Shown here: positions 9,241 to 18,144 of the stretch, piece after piece
Layout of the letters: every line of letters starts with the position of its first letter
Numbering within the stretch: the first letter of the stretch is position 1
The notes under the pieces: generated by a model
Told to the model about the DNA's origin: nothing
What the model saw: only the letters and a program-made list of their open reading frames with translations
Databases searched by the model: none
Made by a program: the position numbers and the translations under genes
Assembly (NCBI GenBank): GCA_002498385.1
Contig: DAHH01000007.1
Span: 27,808 to 72,810, forward strand
Direction: 5' to 3'
Source: Methanobacterium sp. UBA410
GTDB taxonomy: Archaea > Methanobacteriota > Methanobacteria > Methanobacteriales > Methanobacteriaceae
DNA length: 45,003 nt

Positions 9241-9282
9241 AAAGTATCCTTACATGATAGGTTAAAGTATCTTTACATGATA
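9241..9282. repeat. 19-bp near-tandem duplication (one mismatch)
   Basis: AAAGTATCCTTACATGATA at 9241-9259 recurs at 9264-9282 with one C-to-T change, period 23, directly upstream of the RibD-like gene. Confidence 0.9.
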
Positions 9283-9349
9283 AAATTTGGGATGAATTGG
9301 TTATTGTATTTTTTGCGGTACTTCAAAATATAATCAATTAGAAAAAGGA

Positions 9350-10114
9350 TTAAAAACAGTTTAAATCCTGATTTAGAGCTTCATTTGTAACCCATCTTCT
9401 CAAAATCCTGTTAAAAAGTTCAGGGTTTTCCAGATTCCATAGATGTCCCATTTCAGGGATTTTTATATACTTGATATTCGATAACATCTTCATGAGGTCT
9501 TCTGCAGATTTCTTCACCACTCATATTCCTTTCCACCTAGAACCTGGAGTAATGGGGTGTCCACATTTTTCAGGCGAGGAGATATCTGGAAAAGCATGCT
9601 TTCATGGAGCACCCTTTTTAAAGAATCTGGATTTATCTGACGCGTTGATTCCCTGAAATCTTTTCTGTAGACTTTTGATATGTTGTAGGTCCTCATCTTG
9701 GCCTTTAGAAAAAAATCAGTGTCTTTCACCGGTTTGTAAACATTTAAAGTATAGTCCAGAAGCTCAACCAGTGTTTCTGATGAGAACTGGTTTGAACACC
9801 ACTTATCATGACACGATCAACCAGTTCAGGGGCCCTATCCAGGATCTCCAGAACCAGTTGCCCTCCCATACCTATTCCCACAAGATGGGCCTCTCCTTGG
9901 TGAGCAAGAGTTTTTATGATGTTAATCACCAGACCAGCAGCAGTTTTTATGGTGAATGGTTTGATATTTGCACTTTTTCCGTGTTCTGGAAGATCTGGAA
10001 TGATCAAATGGTAATCCTTAAAGGATTTACCTGTTCCTTCCACATCCCGCCGGCCAAACTGGCTTCGTGGAGAAATATTATGGTTTCACTGTTTTTCTGG
10101 CCCACTTCTTCCAT
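9350..10114 (-). pseudogene. Decayed alpha/beta hydrolase gene
   Basis: Four segments in shifting frames on the minus strand rebuild one alpha/beta-hydrolase of about 250 residues. They are ETIIFLHEASLAGG (oxyanion region), then the block from DYHLIIPDLPEHGKS to MISGV, then SSETLVELLDYTLNVYKP running into FFLKAKMRTYN and LLQVLGGKEYE, and finally KIPEMGHLWNLENPE with the catalytic-His region. Breaks lie near 10026, 9790 and 9520, the last fitting a lost G in GAGGTGG. The nucleophile elbow reads GIGMGG, where Ser is expected at the second G, so the active site would be dead even if the frame were restored. A possible start is the ATG at 10114-10112. Two ATG-initiated open frames (9744-10043 and 9514-9729) are fragments of this gene, not separate genes. 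Confidence 0.82.
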
Positions 10115-10237
10115 TGTGCAGTTTCATGTTTCATCACTTCAGCTAAGTTTAAAGTTTGAATTTTAAGCTCTAGAATCTGTTTAGGCATTCATCGTTTTTT
10201 TTTAAATGTTTCAGTTATTGGTTTCAGTTCTTGTTGA

Positions 10238-10699
10238 TTAAAAAATTGCACTGAATCTCCGAGTTAATTCCTCTATCTTTTCATCCTGCTTCTTGTTCCA
10301 GACCACGATGCCTGTCCCGAAAACCGTTCCTCCCTTGGATTGACAGATGTTTTTCATCTTGTTTATGGCCTGATTTCCACCTGTCCAGTTAAATGGAACT
10401 CCCTTGGTTACGAATAGGGCCACTTTCTTGCCTTGAAGTGAGGGAACTTGCTCAAGGTACGTTCTCATGGCGGATGCCAGGGAAAATGCATGCACAGGAG
10501 ACCCGAATACCAGTGCATCGTACCCTTCCACATCTGGAAGGTTTTCAAATTTGTCCTTTGAACCGGGATTCACCTCGCCCTTTGGTACAACTCTCTCAAT
10601 TTCAACGTCCCTTCCCTTCTCCTGGAGCCTTTCCTGAAGTTTCTGGGCTACAGAGTATGTGTGTTCAGTCTGGGAATACACCACAATGCCTATTTTCAT
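10238..10699 (-). CDS. Flavodoxin-like FMN-binding protein
   Basis: A 153-residue flavodoxin-fold protein. The N-terminal FMN phosphate loop reads VVYSQTEHTYSVAQ, followed by DALVFGSPVHAFSLA (the region contacting the isoalloxazine ring) and GKKVALFVTKGVPF. It probably carries FMN and shuttles electrons, or acts as an NAD(P)H-quinone-reductase-like enzyme. The start is set at the ATG preceded by GGAGGACATAAC; an upstream in-frame ATG at 10744 would add 15 hydrophobic residues without a ribosome-binding site and is rejected. No redox partner gene is adjacent. Confidence 0.88.
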   Translation of the reverse strand: MKIGIVVYSQTEHTYSVAQKLQERLQEKGRDVEIERVVPKGEVNPGSKDKFENLPDVEGYDALVFGSPVHAFSLASAMRTYLEQVPSLQGKKVALFVTKGVPFNWTGGNQAINKMKNICQSKGGTVFGTGIVVWNKKQDEKIEELTRRFSAIF

Positions 10700-10842
10700 G
10701 TTATGTCCTCCTACAATTAAGAATACCCTGAAAAACCATGGCACTAAATGGAGATTAACTCTTCACCGCCCTGGTTTTCCTCAAATATCAGCGTTTTCAG
10801 CGCACCCTGTTCTATAATATGCTCATTTTAACTAATAATATT

Positions 10843-10878
10843 TTAAGTAAAACCAAAGATTTAAGTAAAACCAAAGAT
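10843..10878. repeat. Exact 18-bp tandem duplication
   Basis: TTAAGTAAAACCAAAGAT occurs at 10843-10860 and again, with no gap, at 10861-10878, downstream of the ABC transporter ATPase gene. Confidence 0.95.
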
Positions 10879-10945
10879 CTATTGAAAGGGTATCTAAAAA
10901 AAGGAGTTATTACATTTAACACCTTAAAAGTAAAAAAAGAGGAGA

Positions 10946-11602
10946 TTAACTTATGATCTTCCCATCCTTCATCTCAATGATCGCATCTGCAAATTCGGCT
11001 GATTCACGATTGTGGGTTACAACGACAATTGTAACGCCGTCTTTTTTATTCAAATCCTGAAGTATCTGCATTATTGCATCTGCATTTTTACTGTCCAGCT
11101 CTCCAGTTGGCTCATCTGCAAGTACAATGGATGGATCATTGATCAAAGCCCGGGATATCACAACACGCTGCTGTTCTCCGCCTGAGAGTTGTCCCGGGCG
11201 TTTATTGTATTTGCCTGCCAGTCCCATTCTGTCCATGAGTTTTTTGGCCTTTTCAAGGTCCTCGTCTATCATTGGGAGCATGACGTTTTCAAGGGCTGTA
11301 AGCTGGGGCATGAGGTTGAATCTCTGGAAGACGAAACCTATTTCGTTTCTTCGAAGATGTGCCTGCTCCTTTGATGAAAGCCTGCTTGTATCCTTACCTT
11401 TTATCCTGAAGGTGCCCTCTGTTGGCATGTCAAGTATCCCTGCAATGTGCAGGAAAGTTGACTTACCAGAGCCTGAGGGACCCATCACAGCCGTGAATGA
11501 TCCCTCCTTCAGGGTAAGATCCAGCCCTGCAAGGGCATTTACCTCCTCCTCACCCATTTTATAAGTTTTCCAAACATCATTAAACTCTATCAAGTTACTC
11601 AT
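10946..11602 (-). CDS. ABC transporter ATP-binding protein, MacB/LolD type
   Basis: A 218-residue ABC ATPase with all motifs: Walker A GPSGSGKST (about residues 41-49), Q-loop FVFQRFNLMPQ, signature LSGGEQQR, Walker B IVLADEPTGELD, and the switch His in VVVTHN. The sequence belongs to the MacB/LolD/FtsE group that partners FtsX-like permeases. Its first codons overlap the end of the permease gene by eight bases, so the two are translated together. The pair is a type VII (MacB-like) mechanotransmission system, probably used for export of a peptide or a membrane substance; the cargo is unknown. Confidence 0.95.
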   Translation of the reverse strand: MSNLIEFNDVWKTYKMGEEEVNALAGLDLTLKEGSFTAVMGPSGSGKSTFLHIAGILDMPTEGTFRIKGKDTSRLSSKEQAHLRRNEIGFVFQRFNLMPQLTALENVMLPMIDEDLEKAKKLMDRMGLAGKYNKRPGQLSGGEQQRVVISRALINDPSIVLADEPTGELDSKNADAIMQILQDLNKKDGVTIVVVTHNRESAEFADAIIEMKDGKIIS

Positions 11603-12644
11603 CTCTTAAAGCCTCCACAACGTTCAACTTCGAAGCACGTCTTGCAGGGTAAAGTCCTGCCAGAATACTCAGAACTGTTGATCCAACAATCACAGTTACT
11701 ATAAGCCATACAGGCAACATTTCAGACATGTAATCTGTGAAGTGAAGTGCATTGGCTGCTGCGAATATTCCGACTGCACCAATCACAACCCCTATCACTG
11801 CACCCAGAAATCCCAGGATCCCTGCTTCAAAGAGTGTGCTTCCCATTATTTCTCCATTGGTAAATCCGATAGCTTTTAAAATTCCTAATTGTTTTGTTCT
11901 TTCCATGACGCTTATTAACATGGTGTTTATAACACTTATTATTCCCACGAGAAGTCCAACACTTGCAATGATGCTTGCAAAGAGCATTGACTGGTTGACC
12001 ATGTCCTGAACTTCCGCAACCTTTTCAGATTTGGTCTGGGCTGAAACCCCTGTTATATTATTTTGAAGATCTTCAGCAACTGTTTTTGGGTCTCCATACG
12101 TCCGGGCTGTGATGGCACTCACCTTGTTGTCTGCCATCTGTTTTGCAAGGGACTGGTCTACATAGATGTTTTCACCGTTTTCCTTGGCTATTCCTGTTAC
12201 CGTCATGTCCTGGTCCTTGATCTTCACCTTACTTCCAACTGTGTAACCCAGCTTCTCTGCAACTCCACTGTCAACAACAACCCCTGATGAACCAGTTTTC
12301 AGTTTGAGCTGTTTCCAGTTGTTGGTCCCCTGAATGGTCACATCGTTTCCATTTATGGTTTCCTGGAAGCCTGTAAACTCGGTCACGTTGTAGAGTTTTG
12401 GATAGCTTTCCACCTTCGAGGCTGTTTGATTGTCCATCAGCGACGATCCACTGCTCAATGACGGAGATATGGTAACATCGTACATCAGGGAGCTTGTCTC
12501 TTCCTTCACAACAGAAGTGGCCCCTGCAGTTATTCCCACAAGCACAACGATGGTTGCAACACCTATAATTATTCCAAGCATCGTTAGGGCACTTCTAAGC
12601 TTTCTTCTGCGAATGTTGTTAAATGCCATTTTGTAAAGATTCAT
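11595..12644 (-). CDS. ABC transporter permease, MacB/FtsX type
   Basis: A 349-residue permease with an N-terminal MFNNIRRRKLRS-like amphipathic start (KMAFNNIRRRKLRSAL), a first membrane helix (about 16-40), an extracytoplasmic MacB periplasmic-core-like domain (about 45-220), and three C-terminal helices with the FtsX signature from ASIIASVGLLVGIISVINTM to the end, finishing in PARRASKLNVVEALRDE. The topology, one plus three helices, is that of MacB. The ATG is preceded by GAGGTGAAAGA. The gene comes first in a two-gene operon with its ATPase. Confidence 0.93.
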   Translation of the reverse strand: MNLYKMAFNNIRRRKLRSALTMLGIIIGVATIVVLVGITAGATSVVKEETSSLMYDVTISPSLSSGSSLMDNQTASKVESYPKLYNVTEFTGFQETINGNDVTIQGTNNWKQLKLKTGSSGVVVDSGVAEKLGYTVGSKVKIKDQDMTVTGIAKENGENIYVDQSLAKQMADNKVSAITARTYGDPKTVAEDLQNNITGVSAQTKSEKVAEVQDMVNQSMLFASIIASVGLLVGIISVINTMLISVMERTKQLGILKAIGFTNGEIMGSTLFEAGILGFLGAVIGVVIGAVGIFAAANALHFTDYMSEMLPVWLIVTVIVGSTVLSILAGLYPARRASKLNVVEALRDE

Positions 12645-12659
12645 TCTTTCACCTCACTG

Positions 12660-12687
12660 ATTTTTCCACCTCAATTTTTCCACCTCG
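12660..12687. repeat. 14-bp tandem duplication upstream of the ABC permease gene
   Basis: ATTTTTCCACCTC followed by A or G occurs at 12660-12673 and 12674-12687. On the minus strand this reads GAGGTGGAAAAAT, so the repeat duplicates a ribosome-binding-site-like GAGGTG sequence ahead of the permease. Confidence 0.9.
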
Positions 12688-12732
12688 AGCTTCAATAAAA
12701 ACATGATAATTACATGTTTTTCATGATTTAGA

Positions 12733-12783
12733 TCCATATTTTAAATTTTTAAATAAATTTCAACACAGTCCATATTTTAAATT
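12733..12783. repeat. Spaced 15-bp repeat
   Basis: TCCATATTTTAAATT occurs at 12733-12747 and 12769-12783, 36 bases apart. Confidence 0.88.
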
Positions 12784-12945
12784 CTATTTATCAAGATATC
12801 AATACACATAGTTATTAAACACTTAAAATATTTTTTCAAGATTTACTCAATATTAAATCTTTTTTCATCGATTTTTCCCTGATTTCCATCCAAATTGTAT
12901 CCATATCCAAAAACCATCACCATTGGAACAGCGCCTAGAGATACC

Positions 12946-12978
12946 CAATTCCTTAAAAAAATCAATTCCTTAAAAAAA
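12946..12978. repeat. 17-bp tandem duplication
   Basis: CAATTCCTTAAAAAAAT at 12946-12962 is followed immediately by a second copy at 12963-12978, with the last base differing. Confidence 0.93.
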
Positions 12979-13461
12979 CAGAAAATGAATTTTTTAACTT
13001 AAAATCCGGAATTTGGAACTGCCAAAAACTTGGGGGTTTTTGAGATTGTTGTTTTGATAAAACAATTTTTTTTATTCCAGTTAAAAATGATTATTTTTTG
13101 GAATGGAAACCTGAAAACTTTTATAATAAGAAGGAGCACAGTATTTTCCATGCTAAAAAGAAAAACACGTGTTCCAGTTAGTGGTTTGTTTGATCAGGGT
13201 TATAAGTTTTCCTATTTTTTTTGTGAAGGTTTATCAAAACAGGCCTAACATCACAAATAAACATCAAAAAAAGAAATTCAAAACTAGAAAAAAAACTCTT
13301 TAACAACCAACCCCCCAACTTTCTGACAAAGCCACTTGAAGTGTTGATATTATGTTTAATGCAGAATTAGATTAAATTAAGTCTAAAAAAATATAGGATT
13401 AAATTAAAATCCTTCAATGACACGTTTAATTAATTCATGAGTAAGTTAAATGCTTTTAAAT

Positions 13462-14064
13462 TTAAAGCAGGCATTCCATTCCCCAGGTTCCATCCTTCAG
13501 TCCAAACCATTTAAACCTTTTCTCGCCGCAGAGTTTGAAACCATTCTTTTCATACCAGTGTCTTGCTCTTTCGTTGTAGAAGAGCACATCTAAAACCAGT
13601 TTTTTGCAGTTTTTTGCATGAGCTACCTTGAAAGATTCCTTAAGGAGAAAGGTTCCAATTCCAGCACCCCTCGCTGTGGGGTCAACTGCTACGTTGCCTA
13701 TGTAAAAATCGTCCGCCTCAACTCTGGAGGTTGATATCCTGTCAAAGATGGGTTCCACGAAGCTCAACCTTAAAAAATCAACGAAACCAACATTTGCAAA
13801 GGCCCTTGCCTTACCAGTGAAATTTATTTCATCTCCCCGGTAGGCAGCTAAAATTCCCATGAGTTTGCCTGCATCCTCAGCCACGTAGATGTGTTCATGA
13901 CCGTAGGGAGTTCCACCAGCCAATATGAGTTTTTGAAGCTTTGAAAGTGCTTTATTCCTGTTTTTATCGAAGAAAATCCTGAATAAATCCTTATCAGTTT
14001 CATAGATGAGCTCTGAAACCTTTTTAATATCGTGAACGTCTGTGTCAAGTTTTTTAAATTCCAT
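13462..14064 (-). CDS. GNAT-family N-acetyltransferase (paralog 1)
   Basis: A 200-residue GNAT acetyltransferase. The acetyl-CoA pyrophosphate loop reads ARGAGIGTFLL (Q/R-x-x-G-x-G), preceded by the beta-4 strand FYIGNVAVDP and followed by LDVLFYNERARHWYEKNGFKL, the standard motif B region. The acceptor substrate cannot be predicted. I start at the ATG before EFKKLD, because its paralog starts at the same point and GTGAG lies upstream; an ATG seven codons earlier has no ribosome-binding site. The next gene upstream on the same strand is a close paralog, so this is a tandem duplication. Confidence 0.88.
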   Translation of the reverse strand: MEFKKLDTDVHDIKKVSELIYETDKDLFRIFFDKNRNKALSKLQKLILAGGTPYGHEHIYVAEDAGKLMGILAAYRGDEINFTGKARAFANVGFVDFLRLSFVEPIFDRISTSRVEADDFYIGNVAVDPTARGAGIGTFLLKESFKVAHAKNCKKLVLDVLFYNERARHWYEKNGFKLCGEKRFKWFGLKDGTWGMECLL

Positions 14065-14230
14065 GTATCTCACGTCAAATTGCATTTAAAGGTAGCTCTA
14101 TTGTGGAAGTTCATTTCAATCACAGATCAGACTGTACTTCATAAAAAAAGTGCAATGAGCTTTCATTTAATGTTCAGTATATTTAGTAAAATGTTTAATA
14201 AATGTTTAAAAAGTATTTAATAAATCATCG

Positions 14231-14300
14231 TTTATTATGCAAATTTTATTATGCAAATTAGTTCAAAGATTCTTCAAAGAAATAAATTCAAAGAAATAAA
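14231..14300. repeat. Two successive 14-bp tandem duplications
   Basis: TTTATTATGCAAAT is repeated exactly at 14231-14244 and 14245-14258. TTCAAAGAAATAAA is repeated exactly at 14273-14286 and 14287-14300. Two independent duplications thus sit within 70 bases of the spacer between the acetyltransferase paralogs. Confidence 0.95.
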
Positions 14301-14383
14301 GGTTTAACTTAAAAACAGGGATTAAAAATATTTAAGGGACAGATCCATTCAACAGGACCCGGGGATACCGCGGATGTTGGGAT

Positions 14384-14998
14384 TTAGAGTTTGTACTCCA
14401 TTCCAAAGGTCCCCTCGTTTATCCCAAATTTTTTAGCACTCTTTTTACCGCAAACCTCAAAACCGTGACTTTCATACCATGGAACAACCCTTTCATTGCT
14501 GAAGAGAACGTCGAGAATTATCCTGTTGCATCCTCGATCCTTTGCATCCTTTTTTGCCTTCTGAAGGAGTTCACTTCCTATTCCATCACCACGAAGATCT
14601 TCGTCAACTGCTATGTTTCCTATGTAGTAATCTTCATCTTTTACCTCTGCAAAGGCAACCATTCTATCGATCACAGGTTTTACCAGGGCCAGCTTCAGGA
14701 AATTATTGAAATTCACTGCTCTAAAATAGGATTTTATTTCCTCAGCATGCCTCACATCTTCTCCCTTGAAGGCTGTAAGAATGCCCAGTACCTCATGGTT
14801 GCCGTTGGATGCAACCTGGATATTTTCATGTCCATAGGGATTTTTACCCGTTTCCACAATGTTTTGAAGTTTTTCAACGGCTTTTTCACTGTCCTTATCA
14901 AGTACAGTTAAAAATAAATCTTCATCTGTTTCATAAATTAATTCTGATACTTTTTTAGTGTCATGAGAATCTATATCCAGTTTCTGAATCTTCATCAT
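14384..14998 (-). CDS. GNAT-family N-acetyltransferase (paralog 2)
   Basis: A 204-residue GNAT enzyme, by eye roughly half identical to its downstream neighbour over the whole length: KVSELIYETDEDLF, PYGHENIQV, YYIGNIAVDEDLRGDGIG and LDVLFSNERVVPWYESHGFEVCG all have close counterparts. The acetyl-CoA loop is RGDGIG. The start has two consecutive ATG codons after AAGGACAGTGTA; either could be used. The product is probably a cytoplasmic acetyltransferase of unknown target. The gene is divergent from polB, with about 150 bases between them. Confidence 0.88.
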   Translation of the reverse strand: MMKIQKLDIDSHDTKKVSELIYETDEDLFLTVLDKDSEKAVEKLQNIVETGKNPYGHENIQVASNGNHEVLGILTAFKGEDVRHAEEIKSYFRAVNFNNFLKLALVKPVIDRMVAFAEVKDEDYYIGNIAVDEDLRGDGIGSELLQKAKKDAKDRGCNRIILDVLFSNERVVPWYESHGFEVCGKKSAKKFGINEGTFGMEYKL

Positions 14999-15148
14999 TA
15001 CACTGTCCTTTTTTTATTAATTTTCCATTAAGCATGTAAGAAATTCATATACAGAAATTAACCCAGCTCATTGTTACTGTGTTCATTACATTTATAGGTT
15101 TTCATGAGACAGGCAAATTATATACCCTCGAGACATATAAGTAGAAGC

Positions 15149-16942
15149 ATGGAAACCAAACGATTCGTGCTCCTGGATATTGATTACATCACAGAGGACG
15201 ATGAAGCCGTTGTAAGATTGTTCGGAAAGATCAAGGAGGATGGAGAAGAAAAGTCCATATTGGCCCTTGATAAAAACTTCAAACCCTACATATACGTTGA
15301 AGCCCACAACCCAGAGACCTGCAAAAGGGATCTTGAAGACTTTGAGTTTGAATCTGTTGAACGGGTTCAAAGAAGAGATGTGGGCCGGATGAAAGACTTT
15401 TTAAAGGTCACACTGAAGCACCCACAGGAGGTTCCAAAGCTCAGGGATAAAATAAGGGATCTTGATTCGGTTAAGGACATACGAGAACATGATATACCCT
15501 TTTATCGCCGTTACCTCATAGATAAAGGAATATTTCCAATGTCCCAGGTTGAAGTGAATGGAACACCCTTAAGTGGAGACTCCATCAAGTTTTCCTGCAG
15601 GGAGGACCTTTACGTCCTTGAAATTGAAGGTGAACCCAGACCAGTTGAATCAGATTTTCCTGATCTGAAGATTTTGAGCTTTGATATAGAAGTTCGAAAC
15701 CCGCACGGCATGCCCCAGGCAGAGGTTGATGAGATCATCATGATAAGCCTTTCAAGCAACCAGGGCCTTCAGAAGGTGATTTCAACAGCAAAATCAAGCT
15801 TTGATTTTGTGGAAACAGTTAAAAGTGAGGCTGAGATGATTGAAAGGTTTGCAGAGATTGTGAGATCTGAAAATCCGGACCTTCTAATTGGTTACAACTC
15901 AGATAACTTTGATATGCCCTACATACGGGACAGGGCTGCCAAGCTCAATGTTAAACTTGAGCTGGGAACTGATGGTTCGGGACTCAAGTTCTTGAGGAGG
16001 GGCTTTGCAAATGCGGGCCTCATAAAGGGAATTATACACGTTGATCTCTACCTTTTAATGCGTCGTTACCTCACACTCGACCGTTACACCCTTGAAAGGG
16101 TTTACAGGGAACTTTTCGGTGAGGAGAAAAAAGATATTCCAGGGGACGAGATCTTCGAGTACTGGGATGAAGGTGGCCAAAAGCTTGAAATGCTCTTCCA
16201 GTACTCTTTAGACGATGCTGTGGCAGTTACCAAGATTGGGGAGAAGATGTTGCCCTTGAGTCTTGAGCTTACAAGAATAGTGGGCCAGCCCTTCTTTGAC
16301 ATTGCCAGGATGGCCACTGGCCAGATGGTTGAGTGGTACCTCATAAGAAAGGCCTTTGAGTACGGGGATATTGTGCCCAACAAACCTTCATCATCACAGT
16401 ACTCAGAAAGAAGACATAAAAAGAGGATTACGGGGGGTTACGTTAAGGATCCTGTTAAGGGGCTCCACGAGAACATAATTTCATTCGATTTCAGGAGTCT
16501 GTACCCCAGCATAATCATATCCAAAAACGTCTCTCCAGATACCCTTATGGAGGAGTGCGGTGAGGATGAATGCAACATTGCACCTGAGGTGGGTCACAAG
16601 TTTCTCAAAGAACCTGTGGGTTTTGTTCCCTCAATAATTGGAAATATACTCAGGGAGCGCGTGAGGATCAAGACCCTGATGAAAGCATCTGAAAATCCCA
16701 GGGAAAAACAGATACTGGATGTGCAGCAGCAGGCTCTCAAACGACTTGCAAATTCCATGTACGGTGTTTACGGTTATTCAAGGTTTAGGTGGTATAGGAT
16801 CGAATGTGCAGATGCCGTGACAGCATGGGGAAGGGATTTCATCAAGAAAACCATGAAAAAAGCGGAGGATTATGGTTTTAAACCAATCTACGCAGATACA
16901 GATGGTTTTTATGCTACTTTTGAGCCTTCAGAGGAAAATTAA
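15149..16942 (+). CDS. polB1: Family-B DNA polymerase, large subunit of split PolB
   Basis: A 597-residue N-terminal part of an archaeal family-B DNA polymerase, with 3'-5' exonuclease motifs Exo I FDIEV (about residue 178), Exo II NSDNFDMP (about 250) and Exo III YSLDDA (about 351). Polymerase motif A DFRSLYPS is near 446, motif B KRLANSMYG near 530, and motif C YADTDG near 581. The protein then stops after FYATFEPSEEN, before the rest of the palm and thumb. In Methanothermobacter the same polymerase is split at this point into two genes, so this is the expected large subunit and not a truncation; downstream frames show no continuation. I start at METKRF; an ATG 15 codons upstream would add residues not seen in the family and overlaps a TATA-like AAATTATATA at 15116-15125, suggesting a leaderless or near-leaderless transcript. 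Confidence 0.94.
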   Translation: METKRFVLLDIDYITEDDEAVVRLFGKIKEDGEEKSILALDKNFKPYIYVEAHNPETCKRDLEDFEFESVERVQRRDVGRMKDFLKVTLKHPQEVPKLRDKIRDLDSVKDIREHDIPFYRRYLIDKGIFPMSQVEVNGTPLSGDSIKFSCREDLYVLEIEGEPRPVESDFPDLKILSFDIEVRNPHGMPQAEVDEIIMISLSSNQGLQKVISTAKSSFDFVETVKSEAEMIERFAEIVRSENPDLLIGYNSDNFDMPYIRDRAAKLNVKLELGTDGSGLKFLRRGFANAGLIKGIIHVDLYLLMRRYLTLDRYTLERVYRELFGEEKKDIPGDEIFEYWDEGGQKLEMLFQYSLDDAVAVTKIGEKMLPLSLELTRIVGQPFFDIARMATGQMVEWYLIRKAFEYGDIVPNKPSSSQYSERRHKKRITGGYVKDPVKGLHENIISFDFRSLYPSIIISKNVSPDTLMEECGEDECNIAPEVGHKFLKEPVGFVPSIIGNILRERVRIKTLMKASENPREKQILDVQQQALKRLANSMYGVYGYSRFRWYRIECADAVTAWGRDFIKKTMKKAEDYGFKPIYADTDGFYATFEPSEEN

Positions 16943-17134
16943 ACACCCCATATAATTTTTACTAAAATCCTTTTCTAAAATTTTAAAGAAAAATGTTCAT
17001 AAAGAAGAGCATTATTAGGTCAAGCATCATCCCTGATCTTATATCCATGTCCAAAGTGACCTTAAAGGCATTCATGTTTGATCTATTTATCCAAGAATGA
17101 TAAAATTAGTCTATTTAAAGAACACCCACTTATT

Positions 17135-17845
17135 TCAACTTTTACCTAACTGGAACAACCGTCTTGCCACCAGGACTGAAAATATCGCCCATGGAACGAG
17201 AGATGCGAAGCCAAAGTAAATACCTGTGGTACCTGCCGTGGACGGCACCAACATCAATAAACCAGCCAGTAGCCCCAAATAAGCAGTTTTTTTACTGAAA
17301 ATATCGCTTTTTAGCATGACAAATGAGATTATAATAAGTGTGATTGCGTTGAGGATGTAATACACGTCAAAGGCAGTGCCCTGAAATGTGGTAAGCATTC
17401 CCTGTCCTGCCGCCAATAAAATAGACCGCTGCACATCTGTTGTTGCAGCCGCGTATTGGTTGCTGAGAGAAAGCATTTCAAAGGCAGTATTGGATGAAAA
17501 ATGGGCTGCTATCCCTACAAGTCCCAAAACCAAAGCAATTACCATGAAAGACTCATTGATTCGTTTTAGAGAAAGGTAGAGTGCAAGATATACAGGTATC
17601 ATAAGAGCGCTGACAAAGAGGTACAGAAGATCCATGTCTAAGAGTCCAATGAACCATTTGTTCTGAAATAAGGTGAAGTAACCCAATACTGTGGTTGGTG
17701 GAGGCCAGGTAACAAATATAAAAGACTGAATGGGAATAATTACCACTATGATCAGTGCAGCAATTCCCCCAATTTTATAGAGCCAAGCCCACTTAGAATC
17801 ACTAATTTCCACGTCATTATTCGGGCTTAATTTAAGATCTGACAT
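17135..17845 (-). CDS. DUF4386 family membrane protein
   Basis: A 236-residue protein with about six membrane helices. A short hydrophilic N-terminus (SPNNDVEISDSKWAWLYKIGG) leads into the first helix; FSSNTAFEMLSLSNQYAAA and ILLAAGQGMLTTFQGTAFDVYYIL between the central helices are typical of DUF4386 proteins. The function of the family is unknown. The gene stands alone on the minus strand, downstream of and convergent with polB1. Confidence 0.78.
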   Translation of the reverse strand: MSDLKLSPNNDVEISDSKWAWLYKIGGIAALIIVVIIPIQSFIFVTWPPPTTVLGYFTLFQNKWFIGLLDMDLLYLFVSALMIPVYLALYLSLKRINESFMVIALVLGLVGIAAHFSSNTAFEMLSLSNQYAAATTDVQRSILLAAGQGMLTTFQGTAFDVYYILNAITLIIISFVMLKSDIFSKKTAYLGLLAGLLMLVPSTAGTTGIYFGFASLVPWAIFSVLVARRLFQLGKS

Positions 17846-18144
17846 TGAATTCCATCCTTATAACCCTTCATTTAATTTAGTTTTTTTTAAATCGGCTTTT
17901 AGAAGTCTTTGGCCCCTTCGCTGATTTACGTGCCAAAAAATAAATTTTAATAGTCAATAATTCTCATGAATTAAAGGTTACATCAAGTTTCAGAAGCTTT
18001 AAAGATTAAATCCATTGAAACCTTTTAAACAAGATACTGTGAACTTCAATTGAATTTTCAGGTAAAATTAATCATTTTTCACTTTATATATTTGAAACCG
18101 ATCATTTAAAATATTAACGATTGTGTAACAAATAATACATCAAA

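Larger units (their letters stand above)
12645..13461. other. 817-base AT-rich spacer without a credible gene
   Basis: The interval between the ABC permease start and the first acetyltransferase end holds several repeats (12660-12687, 12733-12783, 12946-12978) and long A/T runs. One open frame of 72 codons at 13030-13248 on the plus strand has no ribosome-binding site and unusual composition (many Phe, Lys), so I do not call it. It may hold decayed sequence that I cannot identify. Confidence 0.6.

Noticed and set aside
13030..13248. 72-codon plus-strand open frame
   Set aside because: No ribosome-binding site, odd Phe/Lys-rich composition, and AT-rich spacer surroundings.
16943..17134. Possible continuation of polB in another frame
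   Set aside because: No frame in this gap or on either strand reads like the missing palm and thumb of a family-B polymerase; the split is real.
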